A stretch of 64,000 nt of DNA from Burkholderiales bacterium (GTDB taxonomy: Bacteria > Pseudomonadota > Gammaproteobacteria > Burkholderiales > Burkholderiaceae_C), in contig JADJDV010000001.1 of assembly GCA_016702555.1 (NCBI GenBank), positions 99,341-163,340 on the forward strand, in the 5' to 3' direction. The translations under genes and the position numbers were made by a program. This document shows positions 29,290-38,076 of the stretch, one piece after another; positions within the stretch are counted from its first letter, which is position 1; every line of letters starts with the position of its first letter. A model generated the notes under the pieces. It worked only from the letters and a program-made list of their open reading frames with translations, was not told where the DNA came from and ran no database searches.

Positions 29290-30591
29290 TTACGTCGGCT
29301 GCGCCGCGGCGTCCCGGCCACGCCGCAGATCGATCGGCACGAGCGCCAGCAAGCCAAGCACGAACAGCATGGCGGTGGCCGCGATCGCCACCCGCTGGTT
29401 GCCGCCGGTGGCCCAGGTGATCAGCCCGTAGCCGAGCGGGCCGACGATGCTGGCCAGCCGCGTGGCGAAGCTCCACAGGCCGAAGAACTCGGCCAGCCGC
29501 GGCGCCGGTGCCAGCAGGCCGACCATGGCGCGGCCCGCCGATTGCGACGAGCCCATGCACAGACCAGCGATGCTGGCCGCCCACCAGAACTGGCCCTTGG
29601 TGGTGGCCAGTGCGGCGATCACGCAGGTGGCGATCCAGCCGATCAGCGTCAGCCCCAGCGTGAGCTTGTGGCCGATGCGGTCCTGCAGGTGGCCGCAGGC
29701 GAAGGCGCCCGCGGCGGCGGCCAGGTTCAGCACGAAGATCAGCGTCATGGTCTCCTGCTGCACGAAGCCGATCACCTGTTCGGCGTAGATCGCCGCCAGC
29801 GTGATGGCCACCGCCACGCCGCCCTGGTAGGCGACGGTGCAGGCCAGCAGCCAGATGAAGTCGCGGTAGCGGCGCGCCGCACGGAAGGTGGTGCCCAGCC
29901 GCTGCAGCGCCGCCAGCACACCGCCGCCCTCGCCCGGCGCCAGCACGCCGGTGGCCCGCTCGCGCAGCAGCGCGAAAGTGACGCAGGCGGCCAGGCCGTA
30001 GATGGCGGCGGTGATCAGCAGGGTCACCGGCACGAAGCGCGCCGCCGCCTCGCCGCGCGCGCTGGCGCTCATCACATAGGCCAGGCACACACCCAGCGTC
30101 AGCATGCCGCCGATGTAGCCGAAGCCCCAGCCCCAGCCGCTCACCTTGCCCAGGGCCTCGGTGCGCGCCAGTTCGGGCAGGAAGGCCGCCGTCAGCGATT
30201 CGCCATAGGAATAAAAGGTGTTGGACACCACGATCAGCAGCATCGCCAGCGCCACGCCCCCCGGCTGCACCCAGGCCAGCGCCGCGGTCGACAGCACACA
30301 GCCGGCGGTGAACAGCATCAGCAGCCGCTTCTTGGCGCCGCGCAGATCGGCCCAGGCGCCCAGGCTGGGCATGGTGAGCATGACGATGGCGTACGAGATC
30401 GACAGCGCCACCGTCCAGGCCAGCGGCCCCCAGTCGGCGCCCTGCGCCACACCGCCGACGAAGTAGGCCGCGAACACCGCCGTGATGACCACGGTGGTGT
30501 AGCCCGAGTTGGCGAAGTCGTACATCGCCCAGCCAAACACCTCGCGCCGGCGCACGCCGGGGTTGAGGACGTCGGACGAAAACTGGGCCAT
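29290..30591 (-). CDS. MFS transporter, UMF1 (Atg22-like) family
   Basis: The 433-residue polytopic protein has 12 predicted membrane segments and the family motif REVFGWAMYDFANSGYTTVVITAVFAAYF at its N-terminus, plus LPSLGAWAD-like loop MPSLGAWADLRGAKKRLL between helices 2 and 3. Bacterial UMF1 proteins resemble yeast Atg22 amino acid effluxers; the substrate here is unknown. ATG 30591 is selected since GAGGAG lies just upstream, excluding a 15-codon extension. It is convergent with murI, separated by 8 bases. Confidence 0.88.
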   Translation of the reverse strand: MAQFSSDVLNPGVRRREVFGWAMYDFANSGYTTVVITAVFAAYFVGGVAQGADWGPLAWTVALSISYAIVMLTMPSLGAWADLRGAKKRLLMLFTAGCVLSTAALAWVQPGGVALAMLLIVVSNTFYSYGESLTAAFLPELARTEALGKVSGWGWGFGYIGGMLTLGVCLAYVMSASARGEAAARFVPVTLLITAAIYGLAACVTFALLRERATGVLAPGEGGGVLAALQRLGTTFRAARRYRDFIWLLACTVAYQGGVAVAITLAAIYAEQVIGFVQQETMTLIFVLNLAAAAGAFACGHLQDRIGHKLTLGLTLIGWIATCVIAALATTKGQFWWAASIAGLCMGSSQSAGRAMVGLLAPAPRLAEFFGLWSFATRLASIVGPLGYGLITWATGGNQRVAIAATAMLFVLGLLALVPIDLRRGRDAAAQPT

Positions 30592-30682
30592 GCGCGCAAG
30601 CTCCTCGCCGGCCGGGCGCCGACGCCCGCGCAGCATAGCAAGCGGCGATGACGCCGCGCGCCGTGTCAGGCGCAGTGGAGAC

Positions 30683-31312
30683 TCAATGCAGGTGGCGCGG
30701 CCGGCGGCCGCTGCCGTGGCCGGGACTGCCGCCGCTGCCCGGGCTGCGCGGCTTGCCCAGTTGCAGCGAACTGGTCAGCGCATCGAAGCGGCCGGCGAAC
30801 AGCTTGTCGATCTCGGCCACCACGCCGCCGAGTTCGGCGCCGTCGAAGTGGCGCTCCATCAGGTTCACCACATCTTCCACCAGCAGGTTGCGCTGCGCCT
30901 GCATGATCGCCTCGGGCGTCGGGCCGACGAACAGCAGCACGAAGTCGTCGCGCGCCTCGCCCTCCGGCTCGTCCTCATCCTCGTCGTCGTAGTCGGCGTC
31001 GTAGAAGCTGACCTCGATCTGCGTGCCCTCGGCGGACAGCTCGTTCAGGTTCATACACAAATCGTCGAGCTGATGGCGGAAATCCTCGTCGCCCTGCAGC
31101 GTCCAGCACATCTGCAGCAGGTGTTGGTGCGGGTCGAAGCGGATGCCCGGCTCGTCCTCGTACAGGCTGGCCGCACCGTCGGCCAGCGAGCGTGCGCCGG
31201 CGTATTTCCACAAGGGCTTGAGGGCGTCCTGCAGGGCGTCGAAGCCCACCTCGGCGCGCAATTTCACGTCGCCATGCACGTGAATCTCAAATGGTGCGTC
31301 TTCATGACTCAT
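30683..31312 (-). CDS. Conserved protein of unknown function, acidic, soluble
   Basis: The 209-residue protein starts MSHEDAPFEIHVHGDVKLRAEVGFDALQDALKPLWKYAGARSL. It has no signal or membrane helix, carries an acidic run in the middle (DADYDDEDEDEPEGE) and a final Gly/Ser/Arg-rich tail. I recognise the opening as common in Burkholderiales hypothetical proteins but know no function. The ATG at 31312 is preferred over 31339 by fit with that opening. It sits between the UMF1 transporter and tRNA-Leu. Confidence 0.7.
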   Translation of the reverse strand: MSHEDAPFEIHVHGDVKLRAEVGFDALQDALKPLWKYAGARSLADGAASLYEDEPGIRFDPHQHLLQMCWTLQGDEDFRHQLDDLCMNLNELSAEGTQIEVSFYDADYDDEDEDEPEGEARDDFVLLFVGPTPEAIMQAQRNLLVEDVVNLMERHFDGAELGGVVAEIDKLFAGRFDALTSSLQLGKPRSPGSGGSPGHGSGRRPRHLH

Positions 31313-31400
31313 GGCGTTTCCTTCACTCGCAACCCCCACCGCGGCCCGACGAGCCGATCACCGCCTTTCAAAAAAGGACGGCGTCGGTGCCGCGCCCGAC

Positions 31401-31487
31401 TGGTGCCACCGGGCGGAATCGAACCGCCAAGCCCGTGAGGGCGGGGGATTTTAAGTCCCCAGTGTTTACCAGTTTCACCACGGTGGC
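31401..31487 (-). tRNA. tRNA-Leu (anticodon UAA)
   Basis: The minus strand reads GCCACCG at the 5' end, pairing fully with CGGTGGC before ACCA at the 3' end. The anticodon arm is GGGGA-CTTAAAA-TCCCC, giving anticodon TAA. A long variable arm (CGCCC..GGGCT) marks it as a class II leucine tRNA, and the T arm (GGCGGTTCGATTCCGCC) is regular. CCA is encoded. Total 87 nt. Confidence 0.96.
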
Positions 31488-31675
31488 AGGGCAAAGAAGC
31501 TATTCTGACAGACCTTGCTGGGCGTGGCGGCCACCGCCTTCATGCCGGGCCCGACGGCATGACACCGACACGCATTGCCGGCTTTCTTCCTACACCGCGT
31601 TCGCTCGCGCGCCGACAGGGCGCGGGCGCCAGGCTGCCTACAGTTGTTCCCATCTTCACTGGTACGGAGCATGCA

Positions 31676-32203
31676 ATGACCCCCACCCAAAACCTGCCGC
31701 GCCTCGGCGCCATCGCCCTCGCCGTGGCGCTGGCCACCGGCCTGGCCGCCTGCAACAAGAACGACGACCGCACCGCCGGACAAAAGCTGGACGCCGGCAT
31801 CGCCAAGACCGAACAGGCGGCGCAGGATGTACAGGCAAAAGCCGCTGAAGCCGCGCGCGACGCCAAAGTAGCCGCCAGCGAAGCCGCGGCCGACACCAAG
31901 GCCGCCACCAAGGAGGCTGGCGCAGAGATCCGTCAGGAAGCGCGTGAAGCCAAGGCCGAGGTCAGCGCTGCCGCCGAGCGCGTCGGCGACCTGGCCAGTG
32001 ACGCCGCCACCACCGCCGCCGTCAAGACCAAGCTGCTGGCCGACAGCGAGCTGAGCGGCCTGCAGATCAACGTGGACACCAAGGACCACGTGGTCACCCT
32101 GACCGGCCCGGCGCCCAACGCCAGCGCCAAGGCGCGCGCCGAGACCATTGCCCTGGCCGTGAGCGGCGTGAAGTCGGTCAACAACAATCTGACGGTGAAC
32201 TAA
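31676..32203 (+). CDS. BON-domain lipoprotein
   Basis: The 175-residue precursor has a lipoprotein signal peptide with lipobox LAAC (Cys26 lipidated). It then has a long Ala/Lys/Glu-rich helical region (about 35-110) and a C-terminal BON domain (DAATTAAVKTKLLADSELSGLQINVDTKDHVVTLTGPAPN to VKSVNNNLTV). BON domains bind membranes or support envelope integrity, as in OsmY. Start ATG 31676 follows GGAGC. It is likely envelope-anchored; Asn follows the Cys, so outer-membrane sorting is plausible. Confidence 0.9.
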   Translation: MTPTQNLPRLGAIALAVALATGLAACNKNDDRTAGQKLDAGIAKTEQAAQDVQAKAAEAARDAKVAASEAAADTKAATKEAGAEIRQEAREAKAEVSAAAERVGDLASDAATTAAVKTKLLADSELSGLQINVDTKDHVVTLTGPAPNASAKARAETIALAVSGVKSVNNNLTVN

Positions 32204-32222
32204 AACCTGCGGTGCGCGGCGC

Positions 32223-34361
32223 TCAGGCCGCCGCGCTGCCCTCGCCAGCGGCGCCGAACACGCGCGCCTTCAGCAGCGCCAACTGATCGCGCACGCGCGC
32301 GGCCTGCTCGAACTCCAGGTTGCGCGCGTGCTCGAGCATCTGCTTTTCCAACCGCTTGATCTCGCGCGCCAGGTCTTTCTCGGACAGGGCGGTCTCCTCC
32401 AGCGGCCGTCGGTCGGTCGCCGCGCCCAGCCGCTCGGCGTCGCGCCCGCTTTTCTCGCTGTAGACCCCGTCGATCAGGTCGCGCACTTGCTTGACAATGC
32501 CGCGCGGCGTGATGCCGTGCTCGGCGTTGAAAGCGATCTGCTTGGCGCGGCGGCGCTCGGTCTCGCCCATCGCCTTCTTCATCGACTCGGTGACGCGGTC
32601 GGCGTACAAGATGGCCTTGCCGCGCACGTTGCGCGCCGCGCGCCCGATGGTCTGGATCAATGAGCGCTCGGCGCGCAGAAAACCTTCCTTGTCGGCGTCC
32701 AGGATCGCCACCAGCGACACCTCGGGGATGTCCAGGCCCTCGCGCAACAGGTTGATGCCGACCAGCACGTCGAAGGCGCCCAGGCGCAGGTCGCGGATGA
32801 TCTCCACGCGCTCCACGGTGTCCACGTCGGAGTGCAGGTAACGTACCTTGACGCCGTTCTCGCCCAGGTATTCGGTCAGCTGCTCGGCCATGCGCTTGGT
32901 CAGCGTGGTGATCAGCACGCGTTCGTTGCGGGTGACGCGCTCGCGGATCTCCTGCAGCACATCATCGACCTGATGCGTGGCCGGGCGCACCTCAACCTCG
33001 GGGTCGATCAGGCCCGTCGGCCGCACCACCTGCTCGACCACCTGGCCGGCGTGCTGCTTTTCATAATCCGCCGGCGTGGCACTGACAAACACCACCTGCC
33101 GCATGCGCTGCTCGAACTCGGCGAACTTCAGCGGCCGGTTGTCGAGCGCGCTGGGCAGGCGAAAGCCGTATTCGACGAGCGTGGTCTTGCGCGCCTTGTC
33201 GCCGTTGTACATGGCGTTGAGCTGACCGATCATCTGGTGGCTCTCGTCCAGGAACATGATGGCGTCGCGCGGCAGGTAGTCGGTCAGCGTGGCGGGCGGC
33301 TCGCCCGGCGCCGCGCCCGACAAATGGCGCGTGTAGTTCTCGATGCCCTTGCAGTGGCCCAGCTCGGTCAGCATTTCCAGGTCGAAGCGCGTGCGCTGCT
33401 CGATGCGCTGCGCCTCGACCAGCTTGCCTTCGCCGACGAAGAACTTCAGGCGCTCGGCCAGCTCCAGCTTGATGGTCTCGACGGCGGCCAGCGTCTTCTC
33501 GCGCGGCGTCACGTAGTGGCTGCTGGGGTAGATGACGAAGCGCGGCACCTTCTGCTGCACGCGGCCGGTGAGCGGGTCGAACAGGCTGATGCTCTCCACC
33601 TCGTCGTCGAACAGCTCCATGCGCACCGCCAGCTCGCTGTGTTCGGCCGGGAACACGTCGATGGTGTCGCCGCGCACGCGAAAGCTGCCGCGCGCGAAGT
33701 CCATGTCGTTGCGCTGGTACTGCATGCGCACCAGCTGCGCGATGGCGTCGCGCTGGCCCTGCTTGCCACCCACCTTCAGGATCATGCGCATCTGCAGGTA
33801 ATCGTCGGGCGCGCCGATGCCGTAGATCGCCGACACCGTGGCCACGATCACCGTGTCGCGCCGCTCCAGCACGCTCTTGGTGGCCGACAGGCGCATCTGC
33901 TCGATGTGTTCGTTGATGGCGCTGTCCTTCTCGATGAACAGGTCGCGCTGCGGCACATAGGCCTCAGGCTGGTAATAGTCGTAGTAGCTGACGAAGTATT
34001 CGACCGCGTTCTTCGGGAAGAACTCGCGGAACTCGCTGTACAGCTGCGCCGCCAGCGTCTTGTTGGGCGCGAACACGATCGCCGGGCGGCCCAGCCGCGC
34101 GATCACGTTGGCCATGGTGAAGGTCTTGCCCGAGCCGGTCACGCCCAGCAGGGTCTGGAACACCTCGCCGTTTTCCACGCCCTCGACCAGTTGCTCGATC
34201 GCCGTCGGCTGGTCGCCGGCCGGTGGATACGGTTGGTAAAGCTGGAACGGCGAATCGGGGAAGCTGACGAACTGGCCTTCGGCCACGGCCGGCGCCTCGA
34301 CCGCCGCCGGCTTGGCGGCCGGCGGACGAACGGCCTGGATGGGTTGTGGAGCGGATGACAT
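32223..34361 (-). CDS. uvrB: Excinuclease ABC subunit B (UvrB)
   Basis: UvrB is the damage-verifying helicase-like subunit of nucleotide excision repair. The 712-residue product has Walker A TLLGVTGSGKTFTMANV, the beta-hairpin region YFVSYYDYYQPEAYVPQRDLFIEKDS, helicase motifs (IMFLDESHQ, VFVSATPADYE, INLLREGLDIPEVSLVAILDADKEGFLR, QTIGRAARN), and the C-terminal UvrC-binding UVR motif (LEKQMLEHARNLEFEQAARVRDQL). An N-terminal Ala/Pro extension of ~30 residues precedes the conserved domain. I saw no LexA box (CTGT-N8-ACAG) upstream. Confidence 0.97.
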   Translation of the reverse strand: MSSAPQPIQAVRPPAAKPAAVEAPAVAEGQFVSFPDSPFQLYQPYPPAGDQPTAIEQLVEGVENGEVFQTLLGVTGSGKTFTMANVIARLGRPAIVFAPNKTLAAQLYSEFREFFPKNAVEYFVSYYDYYQPEAYVPQRDLFIEKDSAINEHIEQMRLSATKSVLERRDTVIVATVSAIYGIGAPDDYLQMRMILKVGGKQGQRDAIAQLVRMQYQRNDMDFARGSFRVRGDTIDVFPAEHSELAVRMELFDDEVESISLFDPLTGRVQQKVPRFVIYPSSHYVTPREKTLAAVETIKLELAERLKFFVGEGKLVEAQRIEQRTRFDLEMLTELGHCKGIENYTRHLSGAAPGEPPATLTDYLPRDAIMFLDESHQMIGQLNAMYNGDKARKTTLVEYGFRLPSALDNRPLKFAEFEQRMRQVVFVSATPADYEKQHAGQVVEQVVRPTGLIDPEVEVRPATHQVDDVLQEIRERVTRNERVLITTLTKRMAEQLTEYLGENGVKVRYLHSDVDTVERVEIIRDLRLGAFDVLVGINLLREGLDIPEVSLVAILDADKEGFLRAERSLIQTIGRAARNVRGKAILYADRVTESMKKAMGETERRRAKQIAFNAEHGITPRGIVKQVRDLIDGVYSEKSGRDAERLGAATDRRPLEETALSEKDLAREIKRLEKQMLEHARNLEFEQAARVRDQLALLKARVFGAAGEGSAAA

Positions 34362-34456
34362 CAGGGCAGTGATTGGTCAGCGCCCATGACGCGGGCGAAC
34401 CTTGCACCATAAACCATGCGGATTCGGCGCTCAAGATCCTCCCCACTTCCCGTCAT

Positions 34457-34870
34457 TCAAGCCGGCGAGCGAAGCTTCATGGTCGCGATACCCAGCCACA
34501 AGCTGGCCACCAGAATCGACAGCGCCCCCACCACCACCAGCACCGGCGGCAAGCCGAGCGCCACCTTGAGAAAAATCCCGATCGGCATCAGCAGCCCGGC
34601 CAGCGCGAGCCACGACACCCACTTCCGTATCGTTTCCGGAAACGGCAGCTTGAGCAGAAGTAACCCAAACACGATGTTCAAGAGCGCGAACAGGTTGCCG
34701 TGCACATGGGCCATTCTGGTCTCGAGGTGGGCGCCAGCCGCGTATTCCGCCGCCCACTTTTCACTACTCGGCGAAAGATGCGCCATGTAGATCAAGAAGA
34801 AACCAAGCGCCATGAAACCTGCAAGGATGAACAGGCCCGCGGCAATGTTGCGTTTTCCGTAGTGCATCAT
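34457..34870 (-). CDS. Small four-helix membrane protein
   Basis: The 137-residue protein begins MMHYGKRNIAAGLFILAGFMALGFFLIYM and has four hydrophobic segments (about 8-30, 52-74, 85-103, 108-130). A periplasmic-side segment contains HLETRMAHVHGNLFALLN with several histidines, suggesting heme or metal binding; cytochrome-like or oxidase-associated membrane proteins share this look. GGAGA precedes the ATG. No firm family or function. Its GC-rich composition matches the chromosome, unlike the genes after 34968. Confidence 0.7.
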   Translation of the reverse strand: MMHYGKRNIAAGLFILAGFMALGFFLIYMAHLSPSSEKWAAEYAAGAHLETRMAHVHGNLFALLNIVFGLLLLKLPFPETIRKWVSWLALAGLLMPIGIFLKVALGLPPVLVVVGALSILVASLWLGIATMKLRSPA

Positions 34871-34967
34871 GGTTCTCCATGAGCCGTGGCAGCAGTTAGA
34901 TTCGGCAGTCTGACGTAGAAATCACCGTCCAGTACGACGTCATCCATCAGCACCACCAGAATCCGGG

Positions 34968-35636
34968 TTATGCCTTGAAGCCACGCACTATTTTGTAGTG
35001 GTCCAACAGTGGAGAAATGTCTTCAGCAAACTCTCGTATGTATTCATCGCTTAGACCGATCGACCCCGTGGGGTGGGGGAGCGCAACTATTTGTATGTCT
35101 CCGAATTTCTGAATTCCAATGCGAAAGCGCTTTAAAAGCTTTCCTCCGCTCGTCACATCTTTTTGAAGTATTTGCACCGGGGCTTCAGGACCAAATAGGC
35201 GTCGCGCTTTCTCCAGGCAGTTCCGCGAATTCAATGTCCCAAGCATTGTTACACTGAGAAAAATAATGAACTTGGGTTGCAGTTGCTGGACATGAAATTC
35301 GAAGTTTTCCCACTCGCGAACATACTCAGACGGCAAATGTTTACCACGCATGCTCTGGGACTGCGAACTGAGCCAGTTAGTTTGAACAATGGATCGCTCA
35401 AAGGGGCCTGCCGTTTCCTCTTTCACTTGTAGAGGATGCCCAAACAACTCGAACCACTTAAGCAATTTAGTGCGATAACGATAGTTGTTATAACGTATAT
35501 CCGAAAAAAAACTCGCAGATTCCTCCTCTGAGGGATTATCTGGAGAGCCACCCCAATTTATTCCACAAATCATCAGACCGTCTTTCTGATTTTCGAAAAA
35601 ACTGGCCGTAGGGACATTCAACTTATGATATGACAT
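34968..35636 (-). CDS. Uncharacterised protein with a uracil-DNA-glycosylase-like pattern
   Basis: The 222-residue product is AT-rich in codon use compared with the flanking chromosome. It opens SYHKLNVPTASFFENQKDGLMICGINWGGSPDNPSEEE: GINWGG resembles the GINPG/GMNPG active-site motif of MUG/SMUG glycosylases, whose Asn activates water. A central QTNW segment, a buried strand FIIFLSVTMLGTLN and a late LPHPTGSIGLSDEYI resembling the NPS/HPS motif follow in UDG-fold order. This is pattern reading only; it could be another alpha/beta protein. It lies 8 bases downstream of the Septknot-like gene, with no ribosome-binding site of its own, implying coupled expression. Confidence 0.5.
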   Translation of the reverse strand: MSYHKLNVPTASFFENQKDGLMICGINWGGSPDNPSEEESASFFSDIRYNNYRYRTKLLKWFELFGHPLQVKEETAGPFERSIVQTNWLSSQSQSMRGKHLPSEYVREWENFEFHVQQLQPKFIIFLSVTMLGTLNSRNCLEKARRLFGPEAPVQILQKDVTSGGKLLKRFRIGIQKFGDIQIVALPHPTGSIGLSDEYIREFAEDISPLLDHYKIVRGFKA

Positions 35637-35644
35637 AATAAATT

Positions 35645-35923
35645 TTAGAGACGGCTCTGCAGAGAATGCCCTCTATTCCATTTGGCATTATATTCTTGAT
35701 TGACAAAGAACACTTTAAGATCAGCACTGTACTCCTGATTGACCCAGAAAATTTTTGTTGTAGCCTGATAGTCGTGTGACACATAAAACCATTTTTCGTC
35801 AGATGTGGCCTTGTATTCTTGATCGACTACGTAAGCAAGCAGATCGGCCTTATACTCTTGATCAACCTTGAAGCACTTGACATTAGCTTGATATTCATGA
35901 TCAACAACAAAAATTTTCGCCAT
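35645..35923 (-). CDS. Six-repeat Septknot (DUF6150)-like protein
   Basis: The 92-residue product is built from six tandem units of about 12 residues following x-F/Y-x-V-D/N-x-EY-x-A: KIFVVDHEYQA, CFKVDQEYKA, AYVVDQEYKA, FYVSHDYQA, IFWVNQEYSA and VFFVNQEYNA. This matches the DUF6150/Septknot pattern (KxYxVDxxxxAD repeats), a predicted repeat of short strands with no known activity. It has no signal peptide. The ATG at 35923 follows AAGAGGA at good spacing and an AT-rich promoter-like stretch. It is the first gene of a two-gene unit with the UDG-like gene. Confidence 0.75.
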   Translation of the reverse strand: MAKIFVVDHEYQANVKCFKVDQEYKADLLAYVVDQEYKATSDEKWFYVSHDYQATTKIFWVNQEYSADLKVFFVNQEYNAKWNRGHSLQSRL

Positions 35924-36509
35924 AGTAAGTCCTCTTAAAAAAGAATATAAATCGTGAAACAGCTATCGTATCCGACGCTTGCCAGATAACTACGCACTGC
36001 CGTCGTGTATTTGGCTTCATCGTAATCCACCTTTAATCCAGAATTCCCCAAAACACGCCTCCGAGGCCGTCTAAACGTCTGGAATGGCGGCACTCGGCAG
36101 GATGTTTCTAGACTCTCCCTCAACCGTTGAGAAACGGCGAGGCCAAGGGCGACGAGAACCAGGTGGGAGTATCGCAAGCCCCCATTGCGCGAGCAACTGC
36201 GCAGACAATTGTAGCGAACACATGCGCAGTGGACAAGACTGGCTGACGGTGTGTTGGGCGTGGAATTACAGCGCGCACTGGCGACCGTGCAACCGGGACG
36301 TGTTGAGCCCACTGGGTGTAGAGTGATGGTGTTCGCCGCGATGTCAACTGCAACAGCGCGGCAGAGGACGCGCTGTCACTTCGTCTATTTTTGGCAGTTT
36401 CTGACAACCCTAAAATCGGCATCGAGGGTATCCTTTCCCTTTACGCCCTCTCAGGGGGGAAGACTCTGTGCAAAATGAGCCCTCGTATGAATCCATAAGT
36501 GAACTGGAC
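35924..36509. other. No convincing gene; flanks of accessory genes
   Basis: About 585 bases between the minus-strand Septknot-like gene and the plus-strand repeat-protein gene. Bases 35924-35975 are AT-rich (TTTATATTCTTTTTTAAG on the minus strand) and probably contain the Septknot-unit promoter. The remainder is GC-richer with short frames that carry no recognisable protein. A GGGGGG run lies at 36454-36459, before the plus-strand gene. Confidence 0.45.
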
Positions 36510-36986
36510 ATGCGCCTTCTTACAAGATTATTGCTGATACTTTTCTCAGTCTGTGGCACGACGCACCCACACGCACAGAGTGAACAGTGTGGGCTCATCA
36601 AAGACCCTGATCTTCAAGCGCAGTGCAGAGCCAACACCGGTGGTGGAAGCGGCCAGTGTGGCTTCATCCGCGACGCAGACATGCAGGCCTTCTGCCGTGC
36701 AATCATAGGCAACGGCAACGGCCAGTGCGGATTCATAAGAAATAACGACAACCAAGCTCTGTGTCGCGCAATGACTCAGAGCCATTCAGGGCAGTGTGGA
36801 TTCATTCGTGACAACGACATACAGACCTACTGTCGAGCGGTTACGGGTTATGGAAGCGGCCAATGTGGTCTCATCAGAAACAACGACCTTCAAGCCCTGT
36901 GCAGAGCGTTGACGGGTAGTGGCAGTGGCCAGTGTGAATTTATTCGAAATTCAGATAAGCAAGCGGCGTGTCGAGCTAAATTTTAG
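36510..36986 (+). CDS. Secreted cysteine-rich protein of 23-residue tandem repeats
   Basis: The 158-residue precursor has a Sec signal peptide (MRLLTRLLLILFSVCGTTHPHA) and then consists entirely of repeats. Five units are exactly 23 residues, plus a partial sixth: QCG(L/F)IR(D/N)xDxQAxCRAxTGxGSG. Each unit carries two cysteines (C-x11-C), 12 in all, evenly spaced, so disulfides in the periplasm or outside are expected. Similar single C-x-x-I-x-D-x-D-x-R-x-x-C-x-A motifs occur in hypothetical proteins of other proteobacteria, from memory. ATG 36510 gives the best signal peptide; an upstream in-frame GTG at 36468 is less likely. Function unknown. Confidence 0.75.
   Translation: MRLLTRLLLILFSVCGTTHPHAQSEQCGLIKDPDLQAQCRANTGGGSGQCGFIRDADMQAFCRAIIGNGNGQCGFIRNNDNQALCRAMTQSHSGQCGFIRDNDIQTYCRAVTGYGSGQCGLIRNNDLQALCRALTGSGSGQCEFIRNSDKQAACRAKF
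36585..36983 (+). repeat. Tandem 69-bp repeats encoding the 23-residue units
   Basis: Units start at 36585, 36654, 36723, 36792, 36861 and 36930 (partial). Each opens with a CAG/CAA TG(T/C) G.. core encoding QCG. Units diverge mostly at third positions and at the variable codons, so the array is not freshly duplicated and has been kept under protein-level selection. Confidence 0.8.
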
Positions 36987-37095
36987 TGGCTCATACCGGA
37001 TGGATTGATGGTAAATACTATTAACAAAGTATGACGCGCAAATGCAGTATCGGTTGTCATGGATGAGGTAAATCTCAACGGGTGCCTCGAGATGA

Positions 37096-38076
37096 TTATT
37101 TTCTTGATTCCGTCCGGCCATGCGTCGACGGCTTCTGCGCGTCCGGTAACCGCTCTGCCAAATCCCCAAACCCCCGTATCCACCACTCCAGCCGATCCGA
37201 GTCGTTGACCGTAGCCTCGACGATCACGCACTCGCCGCCCTCCTGCGACGTGATTACCTGATCGCGCGACAGCGGCGTGTCGTACAGATGGCTTGCGGCC
37301 GCGTGATGCATGCGCAGGCGCAGCCGTACCGGCCCCGTGCTACCGAAATCCAGTACCCCGCCGTCCAGGAACTGCTCCAGACTGAATCCCGGCGGCGCCT
37401 TGAGGTCACCATCAGAGGCGATCCTGACCCGCCGCAGCCGATGCAGGGCCACGGTGCGTGGATCGGAATAGCCATCGAAGCACACGACCAGATAGGTGAC
37501 CAGGCCCGTGCGTATCAGGCCCAGCGGGTGCAGTCGCACCTCGCGATAGTCCTCGGCCTGGGCACTGCGGTACTCCGCCTCGAGAGGGCGCTCCGTGAAC
37601 AAAGCCTCGTTAACCGCATCCAGCACGCCGGGTGGTTCCTCGGCTGGCAGCAAAGGTGGCCCCAGAGGCCGAAACGCCAGCTTCCTGACCCAGCGCGCCG
37701 CCTTCGACCCCCCATGGGTTGCCAGGCGCTTGCGGCTTTCCTGGAACCACGGCGCCAGCGCATCCCGAACCACCCGCGGCAGGCTGGCGCCCAGTTCCCG
37801 TTCCATGAGAGACAGGCCGAGCGCCTGCTGCAGGTCCAGGCTGGGTGTCAGAGGCAGATGTGATCCAGGGCGCCAGCGCCAGCCATAGGGGCGCGAGCGA
37901 TCATCACACTCAATGTCGTACGCTGCGGACAGAGCCAGTAGATCCCGCTCTACCGTCCTGCGGGAGATGTCATAGCCCAGCACCTCCAGGTGCCGGTGGA
38001 TGTCCTCAGTGGATGCGTGGCGGTTGCGGGGCACCAGCCTCAGGGTGTCCAGTAGCCGTGGGAAGTTCCTGTCCAT
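37096..38076 (-). CDS. HTH-WYL domain transcriptional regulator
   Basis: The 326-residue protein has an N-terminal DeoR-type winged helix (FPRLLDTLRLVPRNRHASTEDIHRHLEVLGYDISRRTVERDLLALSAAYDIE) and a WYL domain around residues 165-230 (VLDAVNEALFTERPLEAEYRSAQ to LVTYLVVCFDGYSDPRTVALHRLRRVRIA), then a C-terminal WCX-like extension ending near EWWIRGFGDLAERL. WYL proteins sense nucleotides or nucleic acids and control defence and stress loci (for example CapW/BrxR). ATG 38076 (GAGGA upstream) overlaps the 3' end of the AAA ATPase gene by 71 bases; ATG 38145 would overlap more. Clearly one transcript. Confidence 0.88.
   Translation of the reverse strand: MDRNFPRLLDTLRLVPRNRHASTEDIHRHLEVLGYDISRRTVERDLLALSAAYDIECDDRSRPYGWRWRPGSHLPLTPSLDLQQALGLSLMERELGASLPRVVRDALAPWFQESRKRLATHGGSKAARWVRKLAFRPLGPPLLPAEEPPGVLDAVNEALFTERPLEAEYRSAQAEDYREVRLHPLGLIRTGLVTYLVVCFDGYSDPRTVALHRLRRVRIASDGDLKAPPGFSLEQFLDGGVLDFGSTGPVRLRLRMHHAAASHLYDTPLSRDQVITSQEGGECVIVEATVNDSDRLEWWIRGFGDLAERLPDAQKPSTHGRTESRK

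Noticed and set aside
34362..34456. LexA-type SOS box upstream of uvrB
   Set aside because: No CTGT-N8-ACAG-like sequence in the region on either strand.
36084..36480. Integron attC or resistance-gene-like signal
   Set aside because: No paired RYYYAAC/GTTRRRY core and no integrase nearby; only short unmatched GTTG/CAAC strings.
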